Source: Caenicola sp034331105
GTDB lineage: Bacteria; Synergistota; Synergistia; Synergistales; Synergistaceae
Assembly: GCA_034331105.1 (NCBI GenBank)
Contig: JAXQGB010000016.1
Coordinates: forward strand, 1-35,173
Length of the DNA stretch: 35,173 nt
Direction of reading: 5' to 3'
Shown here: piece after piece, positions 1-9,378 of the stretch
Numbering within the stretch: the first letter of the stretch is position 1
How the letters are laid out: the number at the start of each line of letters is the position of its first letter
Made by a program: the position numbers and the translations under genes
Notes under the pieces: generated by a model
Databases searched by the model: none
What the model saw: only the letters and a program-made list of their open reading frames with translations
What the model was told of the DNA's origin: nothing

Positions 1-47
1 CAAGAAACAAAGTTTACTTTTATACTTGACAGCTGAGACGGTATCTT

Positions 48-150
48 GCCGCCGGTGCTCTCCCGGCTGCCCTTACAACTGTTTCACTATCGCTTCATCA
101 TTGCTTCACGCGACCGTATTTGTCGCAGTTTCACCATTTAATGGACCCCC
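48..150. repeat. Interspersed array copy (11-mer units plus GCGAC hairpin)
   Basis: This segment carries tandem units of the type GTTTCACTATC and GCTTCATCATT. They are followed by a hairpin with arms GCGAC (110-114) and GTCGC (122-126) around a 7-nt loop, then AGTTTCACCATT. The same module recurs near 30480, 30710 and 34555. It ends about 20 bp before the stop codon of the minus-strand gene at 173. Confidence 0.75.
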
Positions 151-172
151 GGACGATCCTCCCGGCCCCTCT

Positions 173-697
173 CTATTGTTTTACCTCATTTTTGCTCTGA
201 AGTATGTCAAAAACGCTTGTCGGTGAGACTGTGTGCCATTTCTTCTGCCAGTGGGTATATCTCATGACCTTTTTCAAAACCCACTCATTGTTTTCATATG
301 ACATATAAAATTTGTACATATTTTTTACCGTGTCCACTACATTTGTTTCTGCCTTTGCCTTTTCTGCGGAATCAAAATTATCCGCATAAATTGCAGTTGA
401 TTGTTTTACTATAAGCACTCCTGTATCCGGTCCACCGGGTACAGTCGCTTTTTGCATCTCTATGCCAACAGAAGGGTCCACCTTTTCAGAGGTCTTGACC
501 CAGCGTTCAGGCTTATTGCTCTTGCTCTTATGTACGATCGAGTACTGCTCGCCTTTATAGGTTTCAAGCACCTTGGCCATTTCAATTCCACAGTAAGTCT
601 TAAACGAATCATATGTATTTGCGTTTTCACCCTCTGCTGCAAAAACCCGGGAAGCGAAAGCCAAAAATAGTATCAGTAAAAGCAAGGTTTTTTTCAT
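173..697 (-). CDS. Secreted protein of unknown function (174 aa)
   Basis: I do not recognise this family. The first 20 residues form a clear Sec signal peptide: MKK, then a leucine-rich core, ending AFASRVFAA with probable cleavage after Ala. The mature part is about 150 residues, lysine-rich and soluble-looking, with one Cys in the sequence TYCGIEM and several aromatic residues in the C-terminal third (MYKFYMSYENNEW, HWQKKW). It has no membrane segment after the signal. A purine-rich ribosome-binding site (GAAGAGAAG) lies just upstream of the ATG. The gene is divergent from the NlpC/P60 gene at 885. An extracytoplasmic location is well supported; the function is unknown. Confidence 0.8.
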   Translation of the reverse strand: MKKTLLLLILFLAFASRVFAAEGENANTYDSFKTYCGIEMAKVLETYKGEQYSIVHKSKSNKPERWVKTSEKVDPSVGIEMQKATVPGGPDTGVLIVKQSTAIYADNFDSAEKAKAETNVVDTVKNMYKFYMSYENNEWVLKKVMRYTHWQKKWHTVSPTSVFDILQSKNEVKQ

Positions 698-884
698 CTT
701 CTCTTCACACCCTTTTGTTAAAATAAGACAGTGCCCGCGCAGATAGATTCTATCACTCCGTTATAATAAGCATAAGGGTCAAGCAGAAAGGAAAATTCGA
801 TCCTGTTACAGCAACACACATTAAAAATAATTCAATATTTCAGGTCAACGGAAGGAGCTGGATACGATAAAAAAACGTTTCCAT

Positions 885-2192
885 TTGCCATTGTGCTGCT
901 TATCACTGGTGTTCTCAGTATTTTGTTTTGGCAGTTCTACGGCATCATGTGCAGGCATAACCGAGGATGCAAAGCTGACAGATCCTGAATTCTGGATCTC
1001 TGTCGCCAAGGACTCTGACAAAGTTATTATGACAGGTGAGCAGATAACAGCATTTAATTTGGAGATCGCCTTAAAATCACCTTCAATTCAGGACCTACAT
1101 ATCCTCCCTGAGACAAATGACGGCGAAGCTCTCAGGGAGACAGCTTCTGATGTAAGTCTCCTTGACAGCAAACTTTATCGCGGCGGGATCCTTTTAAGCG
1201 ACGAAGAGAAAGAACTTCTAAAAAAAGAACTTAACTTGAGTGTGCTGAGCGGGTCTATCCCAATTCGTTATGGTATTGCTGTCAGGCGCACCGGTCTTCG
1301 TGCTCTTCCAATGTCTGAAGGGCTTTTTGACACTCCGGACGATGTTTTCTTTGATAACCTGCAGGAGACTGCAGTAGACCCTGGTGAGCCTTTGATCATC
1401 CTTTATGCCAGTGGATCCGGAAATTTCTTCTATGTTCAGATGTACAACTGCAGAGGCTGGATAAGGGCGGAGGACACAGCAGTTACGGACAGGGCAAAGT
1501 GGCTTGAGTACCTGCATCCGAAAAAATTCCTTGTTGCTGCGCAACGAAATTTATTTGTCCACTCAGAGGGGGAAGATATCCTTTATCAGATGGGCAGCCG
1601 TATGCAAATAAAGGCGAAGTACTCCAACGCATTTATCGTGTTTATTCCCCGCCGCGGGGCAGACGGAAACCTTTATGAGGAGAAGCAGTTTGTTTTTATC
1701 AATAACGATAATGTCAGTGAAGGCTTTATTCCGTACACACGCGCCAACCTGATCAGACAAACTTTTAAGTTTTACGGTGCCCCTTACGGTTGGGGAGGCC
1801 TTATGGAAAGCGAGGATTGTTCAGGGTTATTGAATGATGTTTATAGGGTCTTTGGAATATTTCTTCCCCGTAACTCAGGCCAGCAGGCTAAAACGGCTGG
1901 CGTAAGCACTTCTTTTGAAGGGTTGAGTTCCTCTCAGCGCGATGCCTTGATCTCCGGGGCAGTTTCTGCAGGAGATGGCCTCTTTATGAAGGGGCACGTT
2001 ATGATATATCTTGGCCGGGACAACGGAGTACACTATGCTATCCATTCCCTCGGCAGCCACACTATCCATTATTCAGACGGCAGAAAGGAAAAACAGCGTA
2101 TCATGAAAGTAGTTATAAGCGATCTGTCACTTAGGACATGGTCGGCTATCGAGCATATGGATGCTTTAACGAACTCAATTTCGTTCAGATAA
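885..2192 (+). CDS. SH3-domain NlpC/P60 cell-wall endopeptidase
   Basis: This is an exported C40-family cysteine peptidase, expected to cleave gamma-D-glutamyl-diamino acid bonds in peptidoglycan stem peptides. The C-terminal NlpC/P60 domain runs from about residue 290 to 425. It shows the catalytic Cys312 in EDCSG, His371 in GHVMIYLG and a third polar residue, His387. The middle region (residues 120-280) looks like paired bacterial SH3 domains (RTGLRALP, YNCRGWI). The family normally has an N-terminal clip region, two SH3b domains and the hydrolase, which fits 435 residues. The start is odd. The annotated TTG at 885 has no ribosome-binding site, whereas GGAG at 854-857 sits 9 nt before an in-frame ATA at 867. 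Starting there would add IKKRFH and complete a normal signal peptide. The true start is probably 867. Confidence 0.9.
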   Translation: MPLCCLSLVFSVFCFGSSTASCAGITEDAKLTDPEFWISVAKDSDKVIMTGEQITAFNLEIALKSPSIQDLHILPETNDGEALRETASDVSLLDSKLYRGGILLSDEEKELLKKELNLSVLSGSIPIRYGIAVRRTGLRALPMSEGLFDTPDDVFFDNLQETAVDPGEPLIILYASGSGNFFYVQMYNCRGWIRAEDTAVTDRAKWLEYLHPKKFLVAAQRNLFVHSEGEDILYQMGSRMQIKAKYSNAFIVFIPRRGADGNLYEEKQFVFINNDNVSEGFIPYTRANLIRQTFKFYGAPYGWGGLMESEDCSGLLNDVYRVFGIFLPRNSGQQAKTAGVSTSFEGLSSSQRDALISGAVSAGDGLFMKGHVMIYLGRDNGVHYAIHSLGSHTIHYSDGRKEKQRIMKVVISDLSLRTWSAIEHMDALTNSISFR

Positions 2193-2257
2193 AGTTTCAA
2201 GCATATACTCTTTTACGTTGAGAAAGCATTTATCCAAGAAAGGGAGTAAGAATTTTT

Positions 2258-3022
2258 ATGAAGAAAATTGTATTTATATCATGCTCTGTCCTGCTCTTTG
2301 CTGCATCTTCGTTTGCTGCCTCAGCAGCCCCGCAACCTGACAGAGAGACTCTTTATCAGGGGTCAACAATAGAGGCGCTTTTAGCGGGGAATTATGAGGG
2401 CGTCGCTTCTGTCGAAAAGATAAAATCGCAGGGAGACGTCGGCTTGGGGACATTTGCCGGGCTTGACGGAGAGATGATCATACTGGACGGTGTGGTATAC
2501 AAGGCGGCTAAGACAGGAAAAGTGACTGTCGAAAACGATGATGTGCAAAGCCCGTTTTACGCAGTTACATCTTTTGAGGCAGATATAACTAATAAAATTG
2601 GACCTTGCAGCATGGGAATTGATCTGTTGAGAACAAAACTGGATGAACTTCGGAAAAGGGATGATCTGCCGTACGCGATCGTAATCAAGGGGAAATTTCA
2701 ATCAATAAAAGTACGCAGTGTCGGTCCATATCAGGAGCCGTTTCCCCTCCTTTCCGACGCAATAAAGGAACAGAGCGTATTTGATCACAGCGAAATATCC
2801 GGAAGGCTGATGGGGTTTTGGATCCCCGCTTATATGGGCAATACAAATGCTGCAGGTTATCATTTGCACTTTCTTTCAGACGACTGCCAAAAAGGCGGAC
2901 ATGTGCTTGATCTGACTTTAAATGATGCTGAAATCAGCATGGATGAAACCCCTATCCTTCATATCGAATTTGCCCCAAATCCAACAAAACCTTTAGAAAT
3001 ACCGGACAGCTATAAATCATAA
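2258..3022 (+). CDS. Alpha-acetolactate decarboxylase, exported
   Basis: This enzyme converts 2-acetolactate to acetoin and CO2 (EC 4.1.1.5). It has the family signatures YQGSTIEALLAG, GTFAGLDGEMIILDG and a HLHFLSDD...GGHVLDL segment. His202, His204 and His215 match the three zinc ligands. At 254 residues it is close to the usual length once the signal peptide is removed. The N-terminus (MKKIVFISCSVLLFAASSFAASAA) is a convincing signal peptide, so the enzyme should act outside the cytoplasm; secreted forms are known in some Bacillales. AAGGGAGT lies about 10 nt before the ATG. No acetolactate synthase lies nearby. The gene follows the NlpC/P60 gene by 65 bp and may share its transcript. The symbol would be alsD or budA; which to use is unclear. 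Confidence 0.92.
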   Translation: MKKIVFISCSVLLFAASSFAASAAPQPDRETLYQGSTIEALLAGNYEGVASVEKIKSQGDVGLGTFAGLDGEMIILDGVVYKAAKTGKVTVENDDVQSPFYAVTSFEADITNKIGPCSMGIDLLRTKLDELRKRDDLPYAIVIKGKFQSIKVRSVGPYQEPFPLLSDAIKEQSVFDHSEISGRLMGFWIPAYMGNTNAAGYHLHFLSDDCQKGGHVLDLTLNDAEISMDETPILHIEFAPNPTKPLEIPDSYKS

Positions 3023-3059
3023 TTGTATTTATCCCGGCCGCGCGAAGTGGGGATTTGAT

Positions 3060-3125
3060 CGCCGTGAAGCAGTCGTAAAGACAGTCAAGCTGTTAGCAAA
3101 CATTGACAAGCTATCGGCAAACAGT
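3060..3125. repeat. Run of six 10-11-nt GYTT units
   Basis: Read on the minus strand this stretch is a head-to-tail series: GTTTGCCGATA, GCTTGTCAAT, GTTTGCTAACA, GCTTGACTGT, CTTTACGACT, GCTTCACGGC. Each unit starts with GYTT or CTTT and is 10 or 11 nt long, about one helical turn. It lies directly downstream of the acetolactate decarboxylase gene. The segment 3130-3390 that follows shows no convincing gene. Confidence 0.65.
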
Positions 3126-3395
3126 TGTTACAACCTGAGACCTTAGTCCTTTATCGTCGTCCCCAAGTGCCTTTATCGGGAGAGCACTGTTTTCCGTCAG
3201 GAAAACTTTTTAAATTGACCTCAGTGCCCGAACCATTTCGAATGCGCTTTGAGATCGGAGGTCCAGTGTCTCTGGGTCTTGACTATTACTGGATTTACAA
3301 CGCCTAAACCCAAAGCCGCCGGACTCCCGTTTAGCATCGTCGGGGAGCGACAAGGAGGGGCTATATCATTGATTAATTTGAGTTTCATTCACCAT

Positions 3396-3465
3396 GGCGT
3401 GTACGCCATAATTCCCCGCGGCTCGAAAAGCCGCAAATTCTCTGCAGCGCAGGCGCTGCAGATCC
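3396..3465. repeat. Hairpin array copy
   Basis: Three short inverted repeats follow each other: GGCGT/ACGCC (3396-3407), GCGGCT/AGCCGC (3418-3434) and GCAGCG/CGCTGC (3444-3459). The linkers are ATAATTCCCC, AAATTCTCT and AGATCCCC. The AT-rich stretch 3480-3711 before the next gene carries no repeat and must hold its promoter, but I could not pick a clear one. Confidence 0.75.
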
Positions 3466-3711
3466 CCCTGCACACCTTAAAATAATTGCGTTTTGCGAAT
3501 CATTACTGTATACTTTTATTTGAAAATTAAGTTATTTAGACAGATATCATTAAACTATTAGGCCTTTTTAAATGATGTCTGAAAAATGTCATATTGACCT
3601 GAAAAGCAGTCAAAGCTTCAATATATTCTCTGACATATCGGTTTTTAACAAGAACTCTCTCAGAAGCGGAACTTTAAAAAATCCAGATATTTCCGTAAAG
3701 GGTGTTGGCAG

Positions 3712-6700
3712 ATGAAAACTAAAATTATAGATTATTTTGATTTTGAAAAAGCGAATACCTTACTTCAAGGATTTAGCGAATCAACCGGTTTTGTAACTGC
3801 CATTCTGGACCTTGATGGAAATATCCTTTCCAAATCGGGATGGACACAAATTTGCAGTGATTTTCACCGGAAGAATAGCGAGACCGCTGCCTATTGTATT
3901 TTCAGCGACACCGAATTAGCCAGAAATATAAGAAAAGATGAAAAATATCATTTTTACAAATGTGAGAATGGATTGATCGATGTAGGGCTGCCGATAGTGA
4001 TAAGGGGAGAGCATGTTGCGAACTTTTTCTCGGGGCAGTTCTTTTTTGAAGAGCCGGATTTTTCTTTCTTTGTAAAACAAGCCCAAAAATATGGATTCGA
4101 TGAGGAAGCCTATATTGAAGCTCTCAAGGAAGTTCCGGTAGTCTCAAAAGAAAAAGCCGAAACAGTGATCCATTTTTTGGCGAACATTACCCAGATGATC
4201 ATTGAGATGACAGTTGAAAAGTTGGAACTGACAGAGCTTAATGAAGAGTTTAAAGATACCGGGGCTGCTCTTATTGAGACCCAAAAACAACTTAGCCTTA
4301 ATTTAAAAGACTTATTGAAATCGCAGAGAATCGCACATGTTGGAACATGGCGGCTGGATCTGGCGACAAATGAGGTATTTGGGACGGAAGAGCTCTATAA
4401 AATGCATGGTTTTGATCCTGCTCTGCCGGCCCCGACATACACAGAGATCATGACGTTGTTTACTCCGGAAAGTTGGGAAAGACTGTCGGCATCAATTGAT
4501 CTGATAAAGATGACCGGTACCCCTTTCGAATTAGAGCTTGAAACCCTAACCAAAGATGGATCAAATGGCTGGATGTGGGTGTGCGGCGAGGCAGAAAAAG
4601 ATCCGAACGGCAACATTACTTCTCTTTGGGGAACTGCCCGGGACATTCGCGGGAGAAAAAAGAGAGAAGAGTTATTGAGAAAGAGCCTTAGAGAGAATAT
4701 CTTCAAATCAGAGCTGTTACAAAAAGCTCCGGTGATTGCAGCATTCCATGATAAAGAACAAAACATCGTATGGGCGAATCAGGCATACGAGGAGGCTACC
4801 GGGTTATCATTACAGGATATTGTAGGCAAGAAATGCTATTCCATTTGGAATCTTTCCGGGCCGTGTCTGGGCTGTCCGGTACTTACGGCTATAGCCACCG
4901 GTGAAAACAGTGAGGCTGAACTGACTCCGCAAAATCAAGACCATTGGCCTGAGTCGCAAGGCAATTGGCTTTCAAAGGCTTCGCCCATCCGCGACGAGGA
5001 AGGAAACATAATCGGAGCCATCGAGGTAGCAATTGAAATTACCGACCGAAAGAAAATGGAAAAGGAATTAAAGCAGAGTGAGGAAAGATTCCAACTTTTG
5101 TTCAACAAAGCTCCCCTGGGGTATCAATCGCTGGATCAAGAAGGCCGTTTTATTGAGGTCAATCAGAAATGGCTTGATACATTAGGTTATACAAGGGAAG
5201 AAGTTATTGGCAAATGGTTTGGTGATTTCCTTTGCCCTGAATGTGTGGAAGGGTTTCGCCAACGCTTTCCTGTATTCAAAGCTCAGGGGTATATTCACAG
5301 TGAGTTTGAGATGGTGAGAAAAGACGGACAGCGGCTGGTTATGTCATTCGAGGGAAAGATCGCTTATTCGACCGACGGAGAGTTCAAACAGACACACTGC
5401 ATACTGCAGGATATTACCAATCAAAGGATGGCCGAGAGGGCGTTGATCGAAAGCGAAGAGCGCTATAAACAATTAAGCGAGCAAAGCCGAACGTTTACGT
5501 GGGAAGTTGATGAACAAGGTCTGTTTACTTTTGTCGATCATGTGTGTGGAGAAGTCCTGGGGTACCGTTCTGAAGAGCTGATCCAGAAGAAACATTTCTA
5601 CGACCTTTGTCCGCAAGAAGAGCGTGATGGATTCAAAAAGAATGCTTTAGATGTATTCGAGCGAAAGGACCTGTTCCATGAGTTGGAAAACAAAGCACTG
5701 ACAAAAACCGGTGTTATGGTGGTTCTCTCAACTAATGGGCTTCCTATTTTAAAAGATGATGGGAGCCTGCTGGGGTATCGTGGCAGCGACACGGATATCA
5801 CAGCCAGGAAACAGACCGAGGAAGCTCTGCGAAAGAGCGAGGAGAGATTTAGGGTCGTGCAGGAGATATCTCCTGACGGATTTACCATCCTTCATCCCGT
5901 GCGCAACGAAACAGGTGAGATCATTGACTTCACATGGGTTTATGAAAATCGGGCCATCGCACTTATAAACCAAACAGATCCTCAGGAAATAATCGGCAAA
6001 AGGTTGCTGGACCTTTTTCCGGATCATAGCGGAACAGTTATTTTTGAAGCATATAAGCATGTAGCAAACACAGGGGAAACTAAAATATTAGAAGAGATCA
6101 ATGCCGGAGAGGTAATTTCCAAACCGGCATGGCTGCGCTTGGTAGTCGTATCGATGGGTGAAGAGATCGCCATCCATACTCAGAACATCACGGAACGTAA
6201 GGAAGCAGAAAAAACTTCCAAAGAAAACGTTTACAGATTCCAGTCCCTGTTTAATGAAATGTCTGCAGGTGCAGCCATTTACAAAGTTCTTAATGACGGA
6301 CAATATGGAAAAGATTACATTATCCAGGATTTCAATAAGGCTGCCCTTAAGGCAGAAGGAAAAGAAAAAACAGAGGTATTGGGAAAAAGTCTGTATGATC
6401 TTCGGCCAAAAATTGACGAATATGGATTGATCCCGGTTTTTCAAAAAGTATGGGAAACAGGCGAACCGGCCTATTACCCAAGCAAAATTTATGTTGACGA
6501 TAAATTCTCCAATTGGTACGAGAATCGTGTCTATAAGCTGCCATCAGGAGAAATTGTAGCTATTTTCGAAGATGTAACTGAGAAGAGCCTTGCAGAGGAA
6601 GCTGTCAGAAAACAGAACGATCTTTTTGCTTCTCTGCTGAAAATTCTTCCTGTCGGAGTTTTCATGGTCGATTCAGCGGAGGGGAAACCCTTAGTCGTAA

Positions 6701-8037
6701 ATGAAACCGGAAAAGCTTTATTGGGCAGCGGGATCCTTCCTGATGCGAATGAGCATAATCTTTCTGAAGTTTATAAGGCATATAAGGGCGATACTCAAAA
6801 ACAATATCCCGCAACTGAAATGCCGATCACTTTGGGTATGAAAGGCATCAAATCTCATATCGACGACATGGTAGTTGAGCGTTCTGATGGATCAAGAATA
6901 CTTTTGGAGGTATTCGGTACCCCTGTCAATGACATCCAAGGCAAACCCTGGGCCAGCCTTGTTACTTTCATGGATATAACAGATCGCAAGAAGGCAGAAA
7001 ATGAACTGCTCTATTTAAGCTACCATGACCACCTCACGGGGTTATATAACAGAAGATACTTTGAACAGGAATTAAAAAAATTAGACACGCCCGAAAACCT
7101 TCCATTGTCGATCATTATGTTTGATGTAAACGGATTGAAGCTGGTCAACGATTCCTTTGGACACGATCTGGGAGATGTTCTGCTTAAAAAGTCCGCGGAA
7201 GCGATCAAAAAGGCATGCCGCGAAGATGACATTGCTTCCAGGATCGGCGGTGACGAATTTGTTGTCCTGTTGCCAAAGACTGCAGCTCCTGAAGCATTGC
7301 AGATCTCAAATTTTATAAAAGAGCTGGCATCTAATGAAAAGGTGGCAAATATGGATTTGTCACTTTCCTATGGGTATGACACGAAGAAAACGGAGAAACA
7401 GTCAATTGTCGAGATCATTGCTAACGCCGAAAACCATATGTATAGACACAAGCTGTATGAGCGTTCAAGTATCAGAAGCAAAATAACAGATCTGATCATG
7501 AACACATTATTTGAAAAAAGCAACCGGGAGGCTGCACATTCAAATAGAGTGAGCAGGATTTGTCAGGCTATAGCTTCTAAAATGAATATGGATAAGGATG
7601 CTGTAAATAAGATGAAAATCGCCGGGCTGATCCATGATATTGGCAAAATAGGAGTCGATGAAAGGATCCTGAATAAACCGGGAAACCTGACCATTGATGA
7701 AAGAGGCCACATTGAAAGACATCCGGAGATCGGTTGGAGGCTGCTAAGTTCAACAGATGAATTTTCGGAATTAGCAAAGTTTGTCCTAAGTCATCATGAA
7801 AATTGGGATGGCAGTGGATATCCGAATGGGCTCAAGGGTGAAGCAATACCGCTTGAAGCAAGGATAATCAGTGTTGCCGATACCTATGATGCAATGACCA
7901 GCGAAAGAAGTTACCGAAATAAAATGGACAAAGAGGAAGCCGTTAAAGAGCTGAAGATGTGCTCCGGAACACAATTTGACCCTGAAATCGTGGATGTGTT
8001 CGTAAATCAAGTATTGTCAGATGAAATCTTCAGGTGA
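3712..8037 (+). CDS. PocR/multi-PAS sensor with GGDEF and HD-GYP domains
   Basis: This 1441-residue protein carries both c-di-GMP synthesis and breakdown modules. Residues about 10-170 form a PocR-type sensory domain (small-molecule binding). About seven PAS-like segments follow (roughly 209-315, 335-445, 458-575, 584-700, 712-830, 842-957 and 967-1093), many closed by a DIT-x-RK type linker. The GGDEF domain (about 1102-1247) keeps GGDEF at 1179-1183 and an RxxD inhibitory site (REDD) five residues before it, so diguanylate cyclase activity with product feedback is plausible. The HD-GYP domain (about 1267-1440) keeps H1308-D1309 and GYP at 1369-1371, so phosphodiesterase activity is also plausible. 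No transmembrane segment is seen, so sensing should be cytoplasmic. The C-terminal half is paralogous to the protein at 14233-15945. Confidence 0.95.
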   Translation: MKTKIIDYFDFEKANTLLQGFSESTGFVTAILDLDGNILSKSGWTQICSDFHRKNSETAAYCIFSDTELARNIRKDEKYHFYKCENGLIDVGLPIVIRGEHVANFFSGQFFFEEPDFSFFVKQAQKYGFDEEAYIEALKEVPVVSKEKAETVIHFLANITQMIIEMTVEKLELTELNEEFKDTGAALIETQKQLSLNLKDLLKSQRIAHVGTWRLDLATNEVFGTEELYKMHGFDPALPAPTYTEIMTLFTPESWERLSASIDLIKMTGTPFELELETLTKDGSNGWMWVCGEAEKDPNGNITSLWGTARDIRGRKKREELLRKSLRENIFKSELLQKAPVIAAFHDKEQNIVWANQAYEEATGLSLQDIVGKKCYSIWNLSGPCLGCPVLTAIATGENSEAELTPQNQDHWPESQGNWLSKASPIRDEEGNIIGAIEVAIEITDRKKMEKELKQSEERFQLLFNKAPLGYQSLDQEGRFIEVNQKWLDTLGYTREEVIGKWFGDFLCPECVEGFRQRFPVFKAQGYIHSEFEMVRKDGQRLVMSFEGKIAYSTDGEFKQTHCILQDITNQRMAERALIESEERYKQLSEQSRTFTWEVDEQGLFTFVDHVCGEVLGYRSEELIQKKHFYDLCPQEERDGFKKNALDVFERKDLFHELENKALTKTGVMVVLSTNGLPILKDDGSLLGYRGSDTDITARKQTEEALRKSEERFRVVQEISPDGFTILHPVRNETGEIIDFTWVYENRAIALINQTDPQEIIGKRLLDLFPDHSGTVIFEAYKHVANTGETKILEEINAGEVISKPAWLRLVVVSMGEEIAIHTQNITERKEAEKTSKENVYRFQSLFNEMSAGAAIYKVLNDGQYGKDYIIQDFNKAALKAEGKEKTEVLGKSLYDLRPKIDEYGLIPVFQKVWETGEPAYYPSKIYVDDKFSNWYENRVYKLPSGEIVAIFEDVTEKSLAEEAVRKQNDLFASLLKILPVGVFMVDSAEGKPLVVNETGKALLGSGILPDANEHNLSEVYKAYKGDTQKQYPATEMPITLGMKGIKSHIDDMVVERSDGSRILLEVFGTPVNDIQGKPWASLVTFMDITDRKKAENELLYLSYHDHLTGLYNRRYFEQELKKLDTPENLPLSIIMFDVNGLKLVNDSFGHDLGDVLLKKSAEAIKKACREDDIASRIGGDEFVVLLPKTAAPEALQISNFIKELASNEKVANMDLSLSYGYDTKKTEKQSIVEIIANAENHMYRHKLYERSSIRSKITDLIMNTLFEKSNREAAHSNRVSRICQAIASKMNMDKDAVNKMKIAGLIHDIGKIGVDERILNKPGNLTIDERGHIERHPEIGWRLLSSTDEFSELAKFVLSHHENWDGSGYPNGLKGEAIPLEARIISVADTYDAMTSERSYRNKMDKEEAVKELKMCSGTQFDPEIVDVFVNQVLSDEIFR

Positions 8038-8145
8038 GTCGTAATTCCACCAGGCGCTGAAAGTTAATTTTCCCCTCTTCATAAATTTTATTCTAATATA
8101 GGACTAAGCATTTATCTTAAGTTATTAGTAAAGGAGCTCATTCTC

Positions 8146-9015
8146 GTGATGGATCTTGAACAGTACCAACTGATCGTTGATTCTTCTCCAAACATGATAT
8201 GGAGAGCTGATCTTAGTACGGGATGCGATTACTTTAATAAAACATGGCTCAATTTCACAGGGCACACTATGGAAGAAGAATATGGATTTGGATGGGCTGA
8301 AGGTGTTCACCCAGACGATTTAGACAGATGCGTGAAAATCTTTCTTGATAATTTTAAACTGCAGCGTCCGTTTGAAATGGACTATCGTCTCAAAAGATAC
8401 GACGGCCAATACAGATGGATCAATGATCGAGGGGTCCCTTTTTACGACAAAAATAATATTTTTATTGGTTTTATCGGCAGCTGTATGGATGTTACAGACA
8501 AAGTTGAAGGCCAATTACTCAAGGAAATGGCGCAAAATGATGCTTTGTGTCAAACCTATAATCGACAATATTCTCATCAATTACTGACAGAGGTTTTCAA
8601 CAAAGCACGAGGAGATGGCCTGCCATTTGCCATTTTAATGATGGATATTGATGATTTTAAAAACATTAATGATAAATATGGACACAGGGCCGGAGATATT
8701 GTTCTGACAAAAGTGGCTGCCACAGCAAAAAGTGAGATGCGTGGTTTTGATATCCTTGGGCGTTATGGCGGAGATGAATTCATAATTGGTTTGGTACATG
8801 CGAATTCAGAAGCAGCAGTCATGGTCGCTGAGCGGATCAGGACTGCCAATGCAGAAGCAGAGATAAACATTTCTGAGGCAACGCCGGTCAAGGTTTCTGT
8901 AAGCATTGGAGTGAAATGTCTCCAAGATGAGATGACCCTTGATGAACTCATCAATAATGCGGATAAAAAGTTATACGAGGCAAAAGCAGAAGGTAAGAAC
9001 ATAGTCAAAGGATGA
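8146..9015 (+). CDS. PAS-GGDEF diguanylate cyclase
   Basis: This protein makes c-di-GMP from two GTP. Residues about 5-125 are a PAS domain of the PAS_3 type (WRADLSTGCDYFNKTWLNFTG ends in a DVTDK linker). The GGDEF domain follows, with the intact motif at residues 208-212 and an RxxD inhibitory site (RGFD) five residues upstream. At 289 residues it is a minimal soluble sensor cyclase with no membrane segment. Start choice: AAGGAG at 8131-8136 is 9 nt from the GTG at 8146 and 12 nt from the adjacent ATG at 8149; either is possible. It lies 108 bp after the large GGDEF/HD-GYP gene on the same strand, so the two may be co-transcribed. Confidence 0.95.
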   Translation: MMDLEQYQLIVDSSPNMIWRADLSTGCDYFNKTWLNFTGHTMEEEYGFGWAEGVHPDDLDRCVKIFLDNFKLQRPFEMDYRLKRYDGQYRWINDRGVPFYDKNNIFIGFIGSCMDVTDKVEGQLLKEMAQNDALCQTYNRQYSHQLLTEVFNKARGDGLPFAILMMDIDDFKNINDKYGHRAGDIVLTKVAATAKSEMRGFDILGRYGGDEFIIGLVHANSEAAVMVAERIRTANAEAEINISEATPVKVSVSIGVKCLQDEMTLDELINNADKKLYEAKAEGKNIVKG

Positions 9016-9378
9016 TGACGACGCACTTTTGGTTTTAGCGATAGCCTCCTAATATCGCAATTGGGATAGAGAACAGATGATGACGACGCAATACGCAGCG
9101 GAGCCTTTCGAAGGCGTATACCAATACGTCGAAGGAAGGCTCTGCAAGTGTTGCTAAGTCAGTGCTGTGCTTTTAGGTTTTAGCGATAGCGTCTCCAAAA
9201 TTGCAATTGGGGCAGATCGGAGATGATAGCGACGCGCTTTTGGTTTTAGCGATAGCCTCCTAATATCGCAATTGGGATAGAGAACAGATGATGACGACGC
9301 AATGCGCAGCGGAGCCTTTCGAAGGCGTATATCAATACGTCGAAGGGAGGCTCCGCAAGCCTTGCTAAGTCAGCGCTG
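9016..9378. repeat. 211-bp tandem repeat, two copies
   Basis: Two copies are offset by 211 bp (compare CTTTTGGTTTTAGCG at 9026 and 9237). Each contains ATCGCAATTGGGATAG, GATGATGACGACGC, a long imperfect inverted repeat around GCGGAGCCTTTCGAAGGCGTAT...ACGTCGAAGGGAGGCTCCGC, and TTGCTAAGTCAG. The same element occurs inverted at 11830-12260. The right copy runs straight into the stop codon of the methyltransferase gene at 9379. Confidence 0.85.

Noticed and set aside
3125..3485. Small ORFs after the acetolactate decarboxylase gene
   Set aside because: No recognisable product, overlapping repeats, and no convincing start signals.
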